This document shows positions 19,852 through 28,472 of a stretch of 64,000 nucleotides of DNA, piece by piece. The notes under the pieces are model-generated. The model was not told where the DNA came from. It made no database searches and worked only from the letters and a program-made list of their open reading frames with translations. The first letter of the stretch is position 1, and every line of letters begins with the position of its first letter. Made by a program: the position numbers and the translations under genes. The stretch comes from Arachidicoccus terrestris (GTDB taxonomy: Bacteria > Bacteroidota > Bacteroidia > Chitinophagales > Chitinophagaceae), in the NCBI RefSeq assembly GCF_020042345.1, contig NZ_CP083387.1, forward strand, positions 4,030,001-4,094,000, written 5' to 3'.

Positions 19852-21282
19852 TTAAAGATGTATTTGATTGAATTTATAAAACTCAAGTACTTTGAGTCTG
19901 AAAATATACTCATACCGGGCGGCTGACTGATTGATTTTAGCGGTATAGAGATTATTTTGAGCCACCAGATAATCAGAAGCAGAGAGCATTCCGTTTTCAT
20001 ATCGTAATTCAGCCAGATGATAGGCATACTGGGCGTAGGATGCACCTTTTGTATTCGCATTAAATTTCTCTATACCCGATTTAGCATTGGTATAGGCGGT
20101 GTAAATATCTTGCTGAAGTGTCTGATTGTTCTGTGCCTGTTGTAGCTGGAGGTTGGTAACGTTGAGTTTTGCCTGCTCCCAGGCTGTCCTTGATTGCCGG
20201 TTATTGAATATCGGAATATTTAAACTGATACCAACGGCCTGAGAAAGGTTGATGTCGAAGATCTGTTTGCCATAGGATGCTTTTCCATATACCGGAATCT
20301 GTCCTTGGGCAGTCGAATAGTAATCCTTACCGTTGATATTGATTGTACCGATGGTATCCATATAGGGAAAGGAACCGGTCTGTGTCATAAATGAACTGGC
20401 ATAATTGGATCCAACAGAACCGAAAGCAGATAAGGTCGGATACAAGGCAGCCCTGGCTGATTTAGCTGCATATTTAGCGGAAAGTATCTTCAGGGAATCC
20501 ACTCTTTGCTGATATTGCGTCTGGACCGCATGTTTATAGAGTGCATCTGGCTGAAGTTCACTGATGGGCTCCAGTGGGATTTTGTCCACATCCGGCAGGG
20601 ATACTTCAAAAGGCGCATCAGCACTTAAGTTCAGTAGAGCCAGTAGCTGCAGCTTATTTTGTTCCATCGTCGTGACATTAGTAATGTAGGTGCTGCTGTC
20701 GGTAGCCAACTGGGAGGCCAGCTGAGCTGCATTTAGCTCAGGTAGGGCGCCCGCCTCCACCTGTTTCTTTGTCAAATCTAATTGATTGGTTGTCAATTCG
20801 ATCTGTCCCTTTGCAATATTGACCTGCTCTTTGGCTAGCAAATACTGCAAATAGGCAGCGGCGACATTAAGCGTTACATCACTTTTGGCCCTTTCGATGT
20901 CTGATGCAGAGGCTTCGCCCTGGATCTTTTTGGCTTTGATATCGTTTTGAACCCGGAAGAAATTGAACAAAGTGACTCCTGTCTGGATACCGTAGCTCTG
21001 AAAGAGTACTCTGTTGGTCGTAAATTGGTTGGTAGTGGGGTCCACAGATCTACCAAAATTATACCCTCCTTGTGTGTTGAAACTCAGTGTAGGGATTTGA
21101 TTGGCTTTAGCCTGTTTGAGTGTCAGTGCGTCAAGCCGGGCCTGCACATCAGATTGCTTGACTGATATGTTATTATCCAGGGCATATTGGACGCAGCGTT
21201 GCAGGTCCCAGGTCTCGCTTTGCTGTGCAAAGATCAACATAGGGGCCGCCAGAAATGCCGCTAATAGCTTTAGTTTCTTCAT
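19852..21282 (-). CDS. TolC-family outer-membrane efflux protein
   Basis: Outer-membrane channel of 476 residues. A cleavable signal peptide (MKKLKLLAAFLAAPMLIFAQ) is followed by two homologous OEP repeats: WDLQRCVQYALDNNISVKQ with the long helix to about residue 215, then a second half containing a helical barrel segment and LAELRYENGMLSASDYLVAQ, a typical second-repeat signature. It is the first gene of a TolC-MacA pair for type I or tripartite export. Its substrate is unknown. A -7 element lies about 75 bases upstream in the spacer shared with the divergent TIGR02757 gene. Confidence 0.92.
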   Translation of the reverse strand: MKKLKLLAAFLAAPMLIFAQQSETWDLQRCVQYALDNNISVKQSDVQARLDALTLKQAKANQIPTLSFNTQGGYNFGRSVDPTTNQFTTNRVLFQSYGIQTGVTLFNFFRVQNDIKAKKIQGEASASDIERAKSDVTLNVAAAYLQYLLAKEQVNIAKGQIELTTNQLDLTKKQVEAGALPELNAAQLASQLATDSSTYITNVTTMEQNKLQLLALLNLSADAPFEVSLPDVDKIPLEPISELQPDALYKHAVQTQYQQRVDSLKILSAKYAAKSARAALYPTLSAFGSVGSNYASSFMTQTGSFPYMDTIGTININGKDYYSTAQGQIPVYGKASYGKQIFDINLSQAVGISLNIPIFNNRQSRTAWEQAKLNVTNLQLQQAQNNQTLQQDIYTAYTNAKSGIEKFNANTKGASYAQYAYHLAELRYENGMLSASDYLVAQNNLYTAKINQSAARYEYIFRLKVLEFYKFNQIHL

Positions 21283-21352
21283 GTAAAGTATCCGTTTTTG
21301 TACTTTCCAGGTGACAAAAGCCTGTACGGTGGCTCACCTATGGAAGGATGAA

Positions 21353-21360
21353 CAAATATA
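21353..21360 (-). promoter_or_regulatory. Putative -7 element for the TolC-MacA operon
   Basis: Minus-strand TATATTTG, exact TAnnTTTG match, 71 bases before the TolC-family start codon in a divergent spacer. No clear -33 TTG. Confidence 0.45.
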
Positions 21361-21453
21361 ATATTGATTTGCATGCATTCCATGTATTTTTAGATAAACG
21401 GAAAAAGGCCGTCATGTACGGTAAATTACCGGGAAATTCCCTTACTTCGCCAG

Positions 21454-22224
21454 ATGGAACTCAAACGCTTTTTAGATCGTAAAGTCGCGGAATTTAACCG
21501 GCCGTCTTTTATCCTGGAAGACCCGGTCAGTATTCCCCATCAGTTTACCTTAAAACAGGATCAGGAAATTGCCGGTTTTTTTGCCGCTATCTTTGCCTGG
21601 GGAAACCGGTCAGTCATTATCAAAAAAGCGACGGAGCTCATGCAGCGAATGGATAATGCTCCCTATCAGTTTTGTCTGGAGCATACGGATAGTGATTTAA
21701 AAAAACTATTGAATTTCAAACACCGTACTTTTAATGATACAGATCTGCTCTATTTTATAGTGTTCTTACACGAGCACTATAGAAGGTTTGATTCGTTGGA
21801 GGATGCTTTTCTTATGGAATTGCCAAAAGATGAACCTTTTTCCATGAAAACCAGCCTGGTTCATTTTTACCATTACTTCTTTTCTTTGCCTGATTTGCCC
21901 TACAGAACGCGCAAACATATCGCTACTCCCGAAAAAAATGCCACTTGTAAAAGACTTAATATGTTCCTTAGGTGGATGGTCAGACGAGACAATCAGGGCG
22001 TCGATCTGGGGCTTTGGAAAAACATCCGGATGGCTGATCTGATTTGTCCGATAGATCTGCATGTTGCCAAAGTGGCCCGCAGGCTGACACTATTAGATAG
22101 AAGCCAAACAGACTGGCGCGCAGCGCAGCAATTGACAGACAGGCTCAAAGAACTGGATCCGGGAGATCCGGCCAAATATGATTTTGCCTTATTTGGTTTA
22201 GGTGTGGTTGAAAAATATTATTAA
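21454..22224 (+). CDS. TIGR02757-family protein of unknown function
   Basis: Cytoplasmic protein of 256 residues that I recognise as the TIGR02757 (DUF2400) family, widespread in Bacteroidota and some other bacteria. Typical stretches are DPVSIPHQFTLKQDQEIAGF, FAAIFAWGNRSVIIKKA, KRLNMFLRWMVRRD and PIDLHVAKVARRLTLLDR; the Arg/Lys-rich helices and the C-terminal half resemble HhH-type nucleic-acid enzymes, but no catalytic activity is established here. No signal peptide or membrane segment. It stands alone, divergent from the efflux pair. The ATG at 21454 directly begins the conserved region. Confidence 0.85.
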   Translation: MELKRFLDRKVAEFNRPSFILEDPVSIPHQFTLKQDQEIAGFFAAIFAWGNRSVIIKKATELMQRMDNAPYQFCLEHTDSDLKKLLNFKHRTFNDTDLLYFIVFLHEHYRRFDSLEDAFLMELPKDEPFSMKTSLVHFYHYFFSLPDLPYRTRKHIATPEKNATCKRLNMFLRWMVRRDNQGVDLGLWKNIRMADLICPIDLHVAKVARRLTLLDRSQTDWRAAQQLTDRLKELDPGDPAKYDFALFGLGVVEKYY

Positions 22225-22550
22225 GTTGACGAGTGCCATAGTCCTACTGCCGGTTCACAAGCGCTCTTCCCAGGCGGGTGGTCTTTTCCAGTTTTCTGAC
22301 AGTCGTGTGGTCGGTATGGGATGTGCGTTTTTTAAGATTGTGTAATAGGTTATTTTGCTACCCAGCTGCATACTACCGGCCAGACACCATTTTTTGGCTT
22401 GGCATTAGCTTCCTACAGCCTTGCTTGACTCCTATATGATTTCCAGGCTGGCGTATTGTGAAAGACTTGTTGACAGAATCGTTATAGATGATTGGGGGAA
22501 TAGTGACAAAGGACGCAATCAGAAAGTGGCCAGAATTCCTTGAGATGATG
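22225..22550. other. Spacer with no recognisable gene
   Basis: About 325 bases between the TIGR02757 gene and the AraC regulator. No credible reading frame, tRNA-like arm or strong terminator hairpin was seen. It presumably holds the AraC gene's upstream control sites. Confidence 0.4.
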
Positions 22551-22558
22551 TAAATTTG
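22551..22558 (+). promoter_or_regulatory. -7 element deciding the AraC start
   Basis: TAAATTTG, exact TAnnTTTG match. A TTG start at 22556 would fall inside this element, and transcription would begin around 22563-22565, so ATG at 22571 is the most likely start. Confidence 0.5.
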
Positions 22559-22570
22559 GGAATGGAAAAC

Positions 22571-23458
22571 ATGGAATGCACCGGATTGCAGTACCGGTCA
22601 TTTTTGCCCATAGGTAAAGATGGCGATTTTACCCGTCAAAAAGGGGATTTTAATGTCTATGACAGGAAGCTTTGTCAGTTCAAAACACCTTACAGAAGAA
22701 GGGACTTTTATAAGATAACCCTGATCGAAAATAAAGGGCTCCTTCATTATGCGGAAAAGGTCATCCCCGTTACGGGCCCTACCCTTTTGTTTTCAAATCC
22801 GATGATACCTTATTGCTGGGAAGCAGAACCTGGTGTGCAATATGGCAAGTACTGTGTATTTACTGCAGCGTTTTTGACAAGAAACAGCTCCGGTGGGATC
22901 ATTCATCCCTTATTTACGCAGGGAAAGGCTAGACCGGTATTTCACCTGGACAAAACAAAAAGAGAGCAGATTGCCGGCATCTTTAGGCAAATGGAAATCG
23001 AGCATCGGTCTGATTATGCTGAAAGGGAAAGCCTGATATTCAATTATGTGCAAATACTTATCCACGAAGCTTGCAAGCTAAGTCCAGTAGAGAATATAGT
23101 ATCACAACCGGGCAGTGCTGCGGCCAGAATTACGGCACTGTTTATGGAAATGCTTGACCGGCAGTTTCCGGTGGATCCCAGAGAAGGACTATTGTTGAAG
23201 AAAGCAGCCGATTATGCTGATAGCCTTTCCGTCCATGTGAACCATCTGAATCGTGCCATTAAAGAAGTAACTGGTGAAACGACCACACATTGGATTGCCT
23301 CCCGTTTGATCATAGAAGCCCAGCAACTACTGTTACATACCGATCTGAATGTTGCAGAGATTGCCTATGCACTGGGCTTCGATTATCCCTCCTATTTTAA
23401 TCAGTTTTTTCGCAAGATGACCGACAGGACACCCGCTGCTTATAGAACAAGAGCTTAA
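22571..23458 (+). CDS. AraC-family transcriptional regulator
   Basis: DNA-binding regulator of about 295 residues. The N-terminal half is an uncharacterised cupin-like sensing domain (FLPIGKDGDFTRQKGDFNVY...); the C-terminal 100 residues hold the two AraC helix-turn-helix motifs (SVHVNHLNRAIKEVTG and NVAEIAYALGFDYPSYFNQF, then FRKMTDRTPAAYR). In-frame starts are TTG 22556, ATG 22562 and ATG 22571; the last is chosen because the promoter -7 element covers the first and transcription probably starts at about 22564. The aldo/keto reductase gene follows 160 bases later on the same strand and is the natural target; such AraC-reductase pairs are common. Confidence 0.88.
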   Translation: MECTGLQYRSFLPIGKDGDFTRQKGDFNVYDRKLCQFKTPYRRRDFYKITLIENKGLLHYAEKVIPVTGPTLLFSNPMIPYCWEAEPGVQYGKYCVFTAAFLTRNSSGGIIHPLFTQGKARPVFHLDKTKREQIAGIFRQMEIEHRSDYAERESLIFNYVQILIHEACKLSPVENIVSQPGSAAARITALFMEMLDRQFPVDPREGLLLKKAADYADSLSVHVNHLNRAIKEVTGETTTHWIASRLIIEAQQLLLHTDLNVAEIAYALGFDYPSYFNQFFRKMTDRTPAAYRTRA

Positions 23459-23588
23459 AGTGAAGTTTCTCTGACAGAGAAGGTGTCTGTTTAAGGTTTG
23501 GCTATCGCTGTTTGTTGAGCTGAAGCGAATTGTTTGATTTTTATAATGACTTATGTGATTATTGTTATAGCTGCCACTGGTTGCACGC

Positions 23589-23596
23589 TAACTTTG
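23589..23596 (+). promoter_or_regulatory. -7 element of the aldo/keto reductase gene
   Basis: TAACTTTG, exact TAnnTTTG match, 24 bases before the ATG at 23621. It supports the shorter start over an in-frame ATG at 23534 that lies upstream of it. Confidence 0.55.
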
Positions 23597-23620
23597 TATT
23601 CTAAACAAAAAATCAAACAT

Positions 23621-24628
23621 ATGAAATTTAGACAACTTGGAAACACAGGAGAAAACCTATCTGCTATCGGCCTGGGATGTATGGGATTAAATTTTGCCTA
23701 TGGAGACAGCGTAGATGAAAAAAATGCTGTTCGACTTTTGGAAAGGTCCATCGACCTGGACGTTAATTTTTGGGATACAGCAGACATGTATGCCCAGGGA
23801 GCGAACGAAGCGTTGATTTCTAAGGCACTGGTGCCCAACAGAGACAAGATTTTTATTGCCACTAAGTTCGGGTTCCGGCGTAGAAGTGGCGGCAGCGGTT
23901 TTAGTAGTGATCCAAATACGTATATCGACGGGTCTCCTGCTTACATAAAAGAAGCAGTAGAAAAATCCCTTAAAAGGCTGAATATAGATACAATCGACCT
24001 GTATTACGCACATAGAGTAGATCCAAAGATCCCTATTGAAGAGACCGTCGGAGCCATGGCTGATCTGGTAAAAGAAGGGAAAATACGGTATCTAGGATTG
24101 TCAGAAGCTGCCGCCGGCTCATTAAGACGCGCCGCTTCGGTTCATCCGATCGCTGCTTTGCAAAGTGAATATTCTTTACTCAGCCGGGATATCGAAGGCG
24201 ATATTTTGGATACCTGTCGTGAATTAAAAATTTCTTTGGTTCCTTATAGTCCGTTGTCCAGGGGATTGATTACTGCGACGATTGAAGATCCGTCAAAACT
24301 GCCCGATACTGATTTTAGAAAAAGCTTACCGCGGTTCGATCTGATAAACTGGGAAAATAACCAAAAGCTGATCGCTGGATTTGCAGAACTGGCAGTTTCT
24401 ATTAATGCCACGCCTGCTCAACTGGCCATCGCCTGGGTTTTAAGTCGCGGCGAAGATATTATTCCTATCCCCGGTACCAAGAAAATAAAATACCTGGAGC
24501 AAAATATTCAGGCAACAGATATGGAACTTAATCCGGTGATTTTGCAAAAACTGGATACCCTGGTTAAGGCCTATCCTATTCAGGGTGATCGCTACAGTGA
24601 ACGTTCTATGGAAACACTGAATAGATAG
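23621..24628 (+). CDS. Aldo/keto reductase
   Basis: NADPH-dependent carbonyl reductase of 335 residues with a TIM barrel. The catalytic tetrad is complete: Asp52 and Tyr57 in FWDTADMYAQGANE, Lys82 in IFIATKFG, His131 in LYYAHRVDP. The C-terminal cofactor site IPIPGTKKIKYLEQNIQA is typical of the YajO/AKR13-like group. The frame is open to 23534, but the extra 29 residues are hydrophobic, unlike the family, and a -7 promoter element lies between, so the ATG at 23621 (MKFRQLGNTGENLS) is preferred. Probably controlled by the AraC regulator upstream. Substrate unknown, commonly reactive aldehydes or quinones. Confidence 0.92.
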   Translation: MKFRQLGNTGENLSAIGLGCMGLNFAYGDSVDEKNAVRLLERSIDLDVNFWDTADMYAQGANEALISKALVPNRDKIFIATKFGFRRRSGGSGFSSDPNTYIDGSPAYIKEAVEKSLKRLNIDTIDLYYAHRVDPKIPIEETVGAMADLVKEGKIRYLGLSEAAAGSLRRAASVHPIAALQSEYSLLSRDIEGDILDTCRELKISLVPYSPLSRGLITATIEDPSKLPDTDFRKSLPRFDLINWENNQKLIAGFAELAVSINATPAQLAIAWVLSRGEDIIPIPGTKKIKYLEQNIQATDMELNPVILQKLDTLVKAYPIQGDRYSERSMETLNR

Positions 24629-24659
24629 GAAGAGAGCATCTCAAGTCTCAAAAAAAATT

Positions 24660-24683
24660 CCCGCTGAATAGACATTCAGCGGG
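24660..24683. terminator. Bidirectional terminator between convergent genes
   Basis: Perfect 10-base stem cccgctgaat (24660-24669) / attcagcggg (24674-24683), 4-base loop, with an A-run before it (T-run on the minus strand) and a T-rich stretch after it. It serves both the reductase and the convergent receptor gene. Confidence 0.85.
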
Positions 24684-24758
24684 GTTCCTTTTTGGGGTGT
24701 ATAATAACCTTAAAAAGAACATGAGACAAAAAGGTTATTCTTAAATATACTGAAGATG

Positions 24759-27146
24759 TTATAATCTGTTTTGTTCCTCGGCATTGCTACTTTGTACCTT
24801 TTTCGCCTTAAAGGCTTTACCCAGATTAAAATTATAGGTCAGCCCTAAGGTTATTTTTTGTGATTGTTGTAATTGATTAAAGTTCAGGCGGAAATCATCA
24901 TAATAGAATCGTCCTTTCACTTTTTGTGTTCCAAAGATATCGCTGCCGGCGAGTTTTACCGTCAATTTGTTGTTAAAGAACTTTTTCTGGATAGCCAGAT
25001 CCGTATTAAATAAATGATGCAGGACAGCATTGGCGAATATAACCTTATTCAGATAGTAGGCGGAAGCGCTTACAGTATAGCCTTTACCCAATTGAAATAT
25101 TTGGGAAGACTGCAACATGGCTATATTCTCCTGGAGGTCAAATGACTCCGCTATTGCGTGCTGATTGCTTAATTGTAAAGTGTTCTGTGTCATCCACCAT
25201 TTCGTGATCTTTACCGGTGCAAATGCGGTAAACATCCATATTTTGGTAGAGCCCGAGTTGATGGGTTGTTGCATCATTTTTTCCGGATCATCTGCTTCCG
25301 GTATGATAGCGTTGTTAATAACGTCTGTACTTTGCGTATAACTCGTAGTAAAGATGTATTTATTATGTAATGTAAAACTGAGCTCATAGGCATTGTTGAA
25401 TTCCGGCATGAGATAGGGGTTGCCTCTTCCAGAAGTGTAGTTGTCTACATAACTGATATGAGGGTTCAAAGAAGAAAAGCCTGGTCGGTTCAATCTTCTA
25501 TTGTAGGAAGCACTTAGGCTATTGGTCCCCTCTTTGTTTAGTTTTTTCGTAAGATATACACTGGGGAACAGTGCAAAATAATCCTTAGGGTTACGTTGTA
25601 CACCAGCGGTATCATATAATGTGCCCGTTACATGTGTGTTCTCCCCTCTCAGCCCTAATTGAACATCCATATCCAGTACGTGGCCATTATAGTTCAGGTA
25701 ACCGGCGATAATGTTCTCTTTATAGTTATAGATAAAATTCTGATCAGTATTATCTACCCAGTCATTACCATCAATATAAGAGAAGTAGGCCGCATTATGT
25801 ATTTTGGTCAGACTGATTTTTGAGCCAAATCCGAAAGTGCTTCCGTTTTTAAAGATCTTTTTATATTTAGCATCTGCTGTAAAGATTTTTGCGTCAGAAG
25901 GTGTCAGGTTTCTGAATGAAGTATCACTTACGAACTTGTTATCAGCATCATAGAAACTGCTATTGGCTTCATTTGTAGAGTTACCATTATTAGTCGTGTA
26001 ATCAGAGAGTAGCTCAAAATTCGACCCCAGTGTATCTGTTGTAATGTGGTAGTTCAATCCTATATCATTATAATCACTATTGTAGGTGCTGGGGAATAAC
26101 CCTCTGGACGTTGAATTGAGTGTGGGTTGACCAGGGTAGTCGATAAAGGTAGTTGCCTTAAAAACATCTTTATCTCTGGAGAAAGATCCGGTGTAATCCA
26201 ATGCAATATATTGTTTGTCCGTAAAGTCAAATGTCGCACCGGTATGTATCCGCTGGTTTTGACTCCTGGTTTTACCCCTGTTTTGTGCAGAATAGATGCC
26301 GTCATTAGGAAAAGTCCTGGACTGATTGAGTTTGTTAAAATTCTTGTCCCAATTGTAGCTGTAATTGGCGAATAGACCTAGTTTTCCTTTTTTGAAATTC
26401 AGCTGGACACCTTCAGAGGTTTCGGGGTATTTGCCTTGGGAATAATTGCCGTAAACGCTTCCATTCAGGCCCAGATCTTTTTGTTTTTTCAAAATGATGT
26501 TGATCAGGCCGCCTGACCCCTCGGCGTCATACTCAGCCGGGGGGTGGGCAATGATTTGTATAGACTCAATTTCATCAGAACGAAGTGAACTCAGGTAATT
26601 CGTCAAATCGTCGCCACTCAATTTAAGAAGTTTTCCATTGACCATTACTCTGGTACCCGTCATGCCGTTTATAACGATTTGACCGTCTCTGACCAGAACA
26701 CCCGGGGCCAGCGCAATGGCTTCCATAGATGATTTGCCGGTGGCCAATGGATTATTTTCCACATTCATGATTAAGCGGTCGGCTTTCCGCTCAATCAGCG
26801 GTTTTTTCGCCTGAACAGAAACATCACTGAGTTTATGCTCTCGTCTATTTAAAGCAATAATCCCTGGAACATCTGTGTTGATTTCAATTACTTTATCTAT
26901 ATAACCGACTGCAGTAGCTCGAATGAGATAGGTTCCTGACGCGGGGACATCAAGCGAAAACGCACCCACGCTATCTGTTATTTTAGAGGCGATATAGCGT
27001 TCTGTAGTATCTTTCTTGCTGACAGAAACAGCTGCATAAGCCAGTGGCTCCTGTTCATTGCCCACGACCTTACCGGAAATTGCGCTTTGACTATAACCCG
27101 TGATAGCCAGCAGTGAGATCGCAAGAAAGAATAAGAATGTTTTCAT
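24759..27146 (-). CDS. Outer-membrane beta-barrel receptor (TonB-dependent family)
   Basis: Outer-membrane protein of 795 residues. A signal peptide (MKTFLFFLAISLLAITGYSQ) leads into a carboxypeptidase-regulatory-like domain (about 22-105; AISGKVVGNEQEPLAYAAV), a plug-like domain (about 120-220; SSMEAIALAPGVLVRDGQIV, then IVINGMTGTRVMVNG) and the barrel typical of the Bacteroidota 'outer membrane protein beta-barrel' family, with YNRRLNRPGFSSLNPH and a terminal strand ITLGLTYNFNLGKAF. No SusD partner adjoins, so it is not a classic SusC. Ligand unknown; this family has been linked to metal or peptide uptake in other species. Single gene with a terminator. Confidence 0.88.
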   Translation of the reverse strand: MKTFLFFLAISLLAITGYSQSAISGKVVGNEQEPLAYAAVSVSKKDTTERYIASKITDSVGAFSLDVPASGTYLIRATAVGYIDKVIEINTDVPGIIALNRREHKLSDVSVQAKKPLIERKADRLIMNVENNPLATGKSSMEAIALAPGVLVRDGQIVINGMTGTRVMVNGKLLKLSGDDLTNYLSSLRSDEIESIQIIAHPPAEYDAEGSGGLINIILKKQKDLGLNGSVYGNYSQGKYPETSEGVQLNFKKGKLGLFANYSYNWDKNFNKLNQSRTFPNDGIYSAQNRGKTRSQNQRIHTGATFDFTDKQYIALDYTGSFSRDKDVFKATTFIDYPGQPTLNSTSRGLFPSTYNSDYNDIGLNYHITTDTLGSNFELLSDYTTNNGNSTNEANSSFYDADNKFVSDTSFRNLTPSDAKIFTADAKYKKIFKNGSTFGFGSKISLTKIHNAAYFSYIDGNDWVDNTDQNFIYNYKENIIAGYLNYNGHVLDMDVQLGLRGENTHVTGTLYDTAGVQRNPKDYFALFPSVYLTKKLNKEGTNSLSASYNRRLNRPGFSSLNPHISYVDNYTSGRGNPYLMPEFNNAYELSFTLHNKYIFTTSYTQSTDVINNAIIPEADDPEKMMQQPINSGSTKIWMFTAFAPVKITKWWMTQNTLQLSNQHAIAESFDLQENIAMLQSSQIFQLGKGYTVSASAYYLNKVIFANAVLHHLFNTDLAIQKKFFNNKLTVKLAGSDIFGTQKVKGRFYYDDFRLNFNQLQQSQKITLGLTYNFNLGKAFKAKKVQSSNAEEQNRL

Positions 27147-27552
27147 TTGAATAATACTATGATGCTGAAAGCTGCTTAAATAATTTTCTTTTTATCAATG
27201 ACGATGTTTCTTTTAAATAGGTTGCATCCGATGTAAAATAATGATAAAGCAAAACTGAAATATTTCTGGAAATAAAAGAAGCGATTTTCGGTTAATGGTT
27301 AATTCCCTTTACAAACGGTCTCATTTCAAATGCGACGGTTTTATTGCATTGAATTCCTGTTTAAAGAAATTTGTATCGCCTGTAACTATTGTGGTGTCAG
27401 CATTTCGGGCTGAACGGTGTCTTTGGTATTTAACCGGTTTGCAGAGCCTATGAGTGCGAATGCTATGGCTGTAATAAAAGGATATGATGAATTTGCGAAC
27501 GCCTGTTTGTCTATTTGCTTCGAGTTTGTATCTTTATTGAAATTCTGTGTCC
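27147..27552. other. Spacer upstream of the receptor and pseudogene
   Basis: About 405 bases. No convincing coding sequence, RNA gene or strong hairpin. It includes the divergent promoters of the receptor gene and of the lipoprotein pseudogene; tatcttta just before 27540 resembles a -7 element with one mismatch. Confidence 0.35.
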
Positions 27553-27885
27553 GTGAAAAAACTATCAGGAGCTGCTTTGAGACTGGGCTGTCTGTGGATA
27601 ATCGTTAGTGACTGTCATAAAGATGTCAGTGCCGGTTATTATGAGGGTATTTATTATTAAGGGAGCACGGCTTGCCCCAGCGTTATAGAAATTAGGGCTA
27701 TACCCGACAATGGTATGAAGAAAGGAGCCGATTTTGGCGTCAATGACGATGATATAGGACTTGCTAGTGGTGGCACAGGAGTCTGGTTTCGCGTAAAGCC
27801 CTATTAAAAAGATAATGCGATACATCCCGCAAACTGCAATTGGGGGACCTATGTCGTCGTATTGCAAGAAATTCATGCAAAATAA
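27553..27885 (+). pseudogene. Small lipoprotein gene with two in-frame stop codons
   Basis: One frame from GTG 27553 to TAA 27883 reads as a coherent 110-residue protein except for TAA codons at 27658-27660 (codon 36) and 27805-27807 (codon 85). It begins VKKLSGAALRLGCLWI, then a lipobox-like SDCHKD (compare the SCKKD seen in many lipoproteins of this group), followed by strand-like stretches GSTACPSVIEIRAIPDNG, DDDIGLASGGTGVWFRV and CNWGTYVVVLQEIHAK. Both stops follow a TAT codon and could each arise by one substitution from CAA, AAA or GAA. I do not recognise a family. It is probably a decayed gene; a sequencing error or recoding cannot be excluded. An opposite-strand frame here is a shadow. 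Confidence 0.6.
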
Positions 27886-28472
27886 GAAAGATCGTTATGG
27901 CAGCCGGTATCAAGTTTGTCACGATCATCAGATTGTACAACCGGTATATCCATGATCTTCTTAGAAGTCGTTTTTACATTGAAAACGGGTTTTCATTCAG
28001 TAAACTGCTTTTATAAACTCTGCCACCTCTTCACTTCTTTCTTTTGAACCAACCATTTTTTCGTGTAGACAGAGGAAAATAACTTTATGCAAATTTTTCA
28101 TAAAAAAATGTCAATTACCTGGAATGGAGCATGTCTGTTTAATTTTATTTTTGAATTATAAATTTATATATAAACGTTATTGCTGTTGAATGTTATGCTT
28201 GTGAAACAGATTGTAGTGAATAGTGTATGGGAAACATAATATCAATAATTAAAATCAGTTTTTTCGTATAAGGTTTTTATCTGTGTCAAATTGCTACTGA
28301 AAAAAGATGATAGTTTATAAGGCCGGAGAACTTAAGGCTTAAGCGGAGTCGTTAATGCATCGCAGCTTATCCTCCTTTGCGCGTCGGTAATCTTTTATAT
28401 GCAAGCAGTAAACACATTGCTTTCTTACTTGAGTAAGTGCTCGGTACTATTTTCTTAAATAAAATAAACACT
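27886..28472. other. AT-rich leader before the pectate lyase gene
   Basis: About 590 bases. AT-rich between 28080 and 28320, with small palindromes (cttaaggcttaag near 28330, cttacttgagtaag near 28425). No coding sequence recognised and no clean TAnnTTTG element located; the lyase promoter must lie here. Confidence 0.35.

Noticed and set aside
24759-27146. SusC-type polysaccharide transporter
   Set aside because: No SusD gene adjoins and the sequence fits the shorter outer-membrane beta-barrel receptor family.
27593-27601. TGTGGATAA, a perfect DnaA box, as a sign of a replication origin
   Set aside because: It is single, lies inside the pseudogene, and another isolated copy occurs within the thiamine receptor gene; no cluster and no dnaA or dnaN nearby.
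27565-27876. 103-codon minus-strand frame opposite the lipoprotein pseudogene
   Set aside because: The plus-strand frame has a signal peptide and coherent protein-like sequence; the minus-strand frame has neither.
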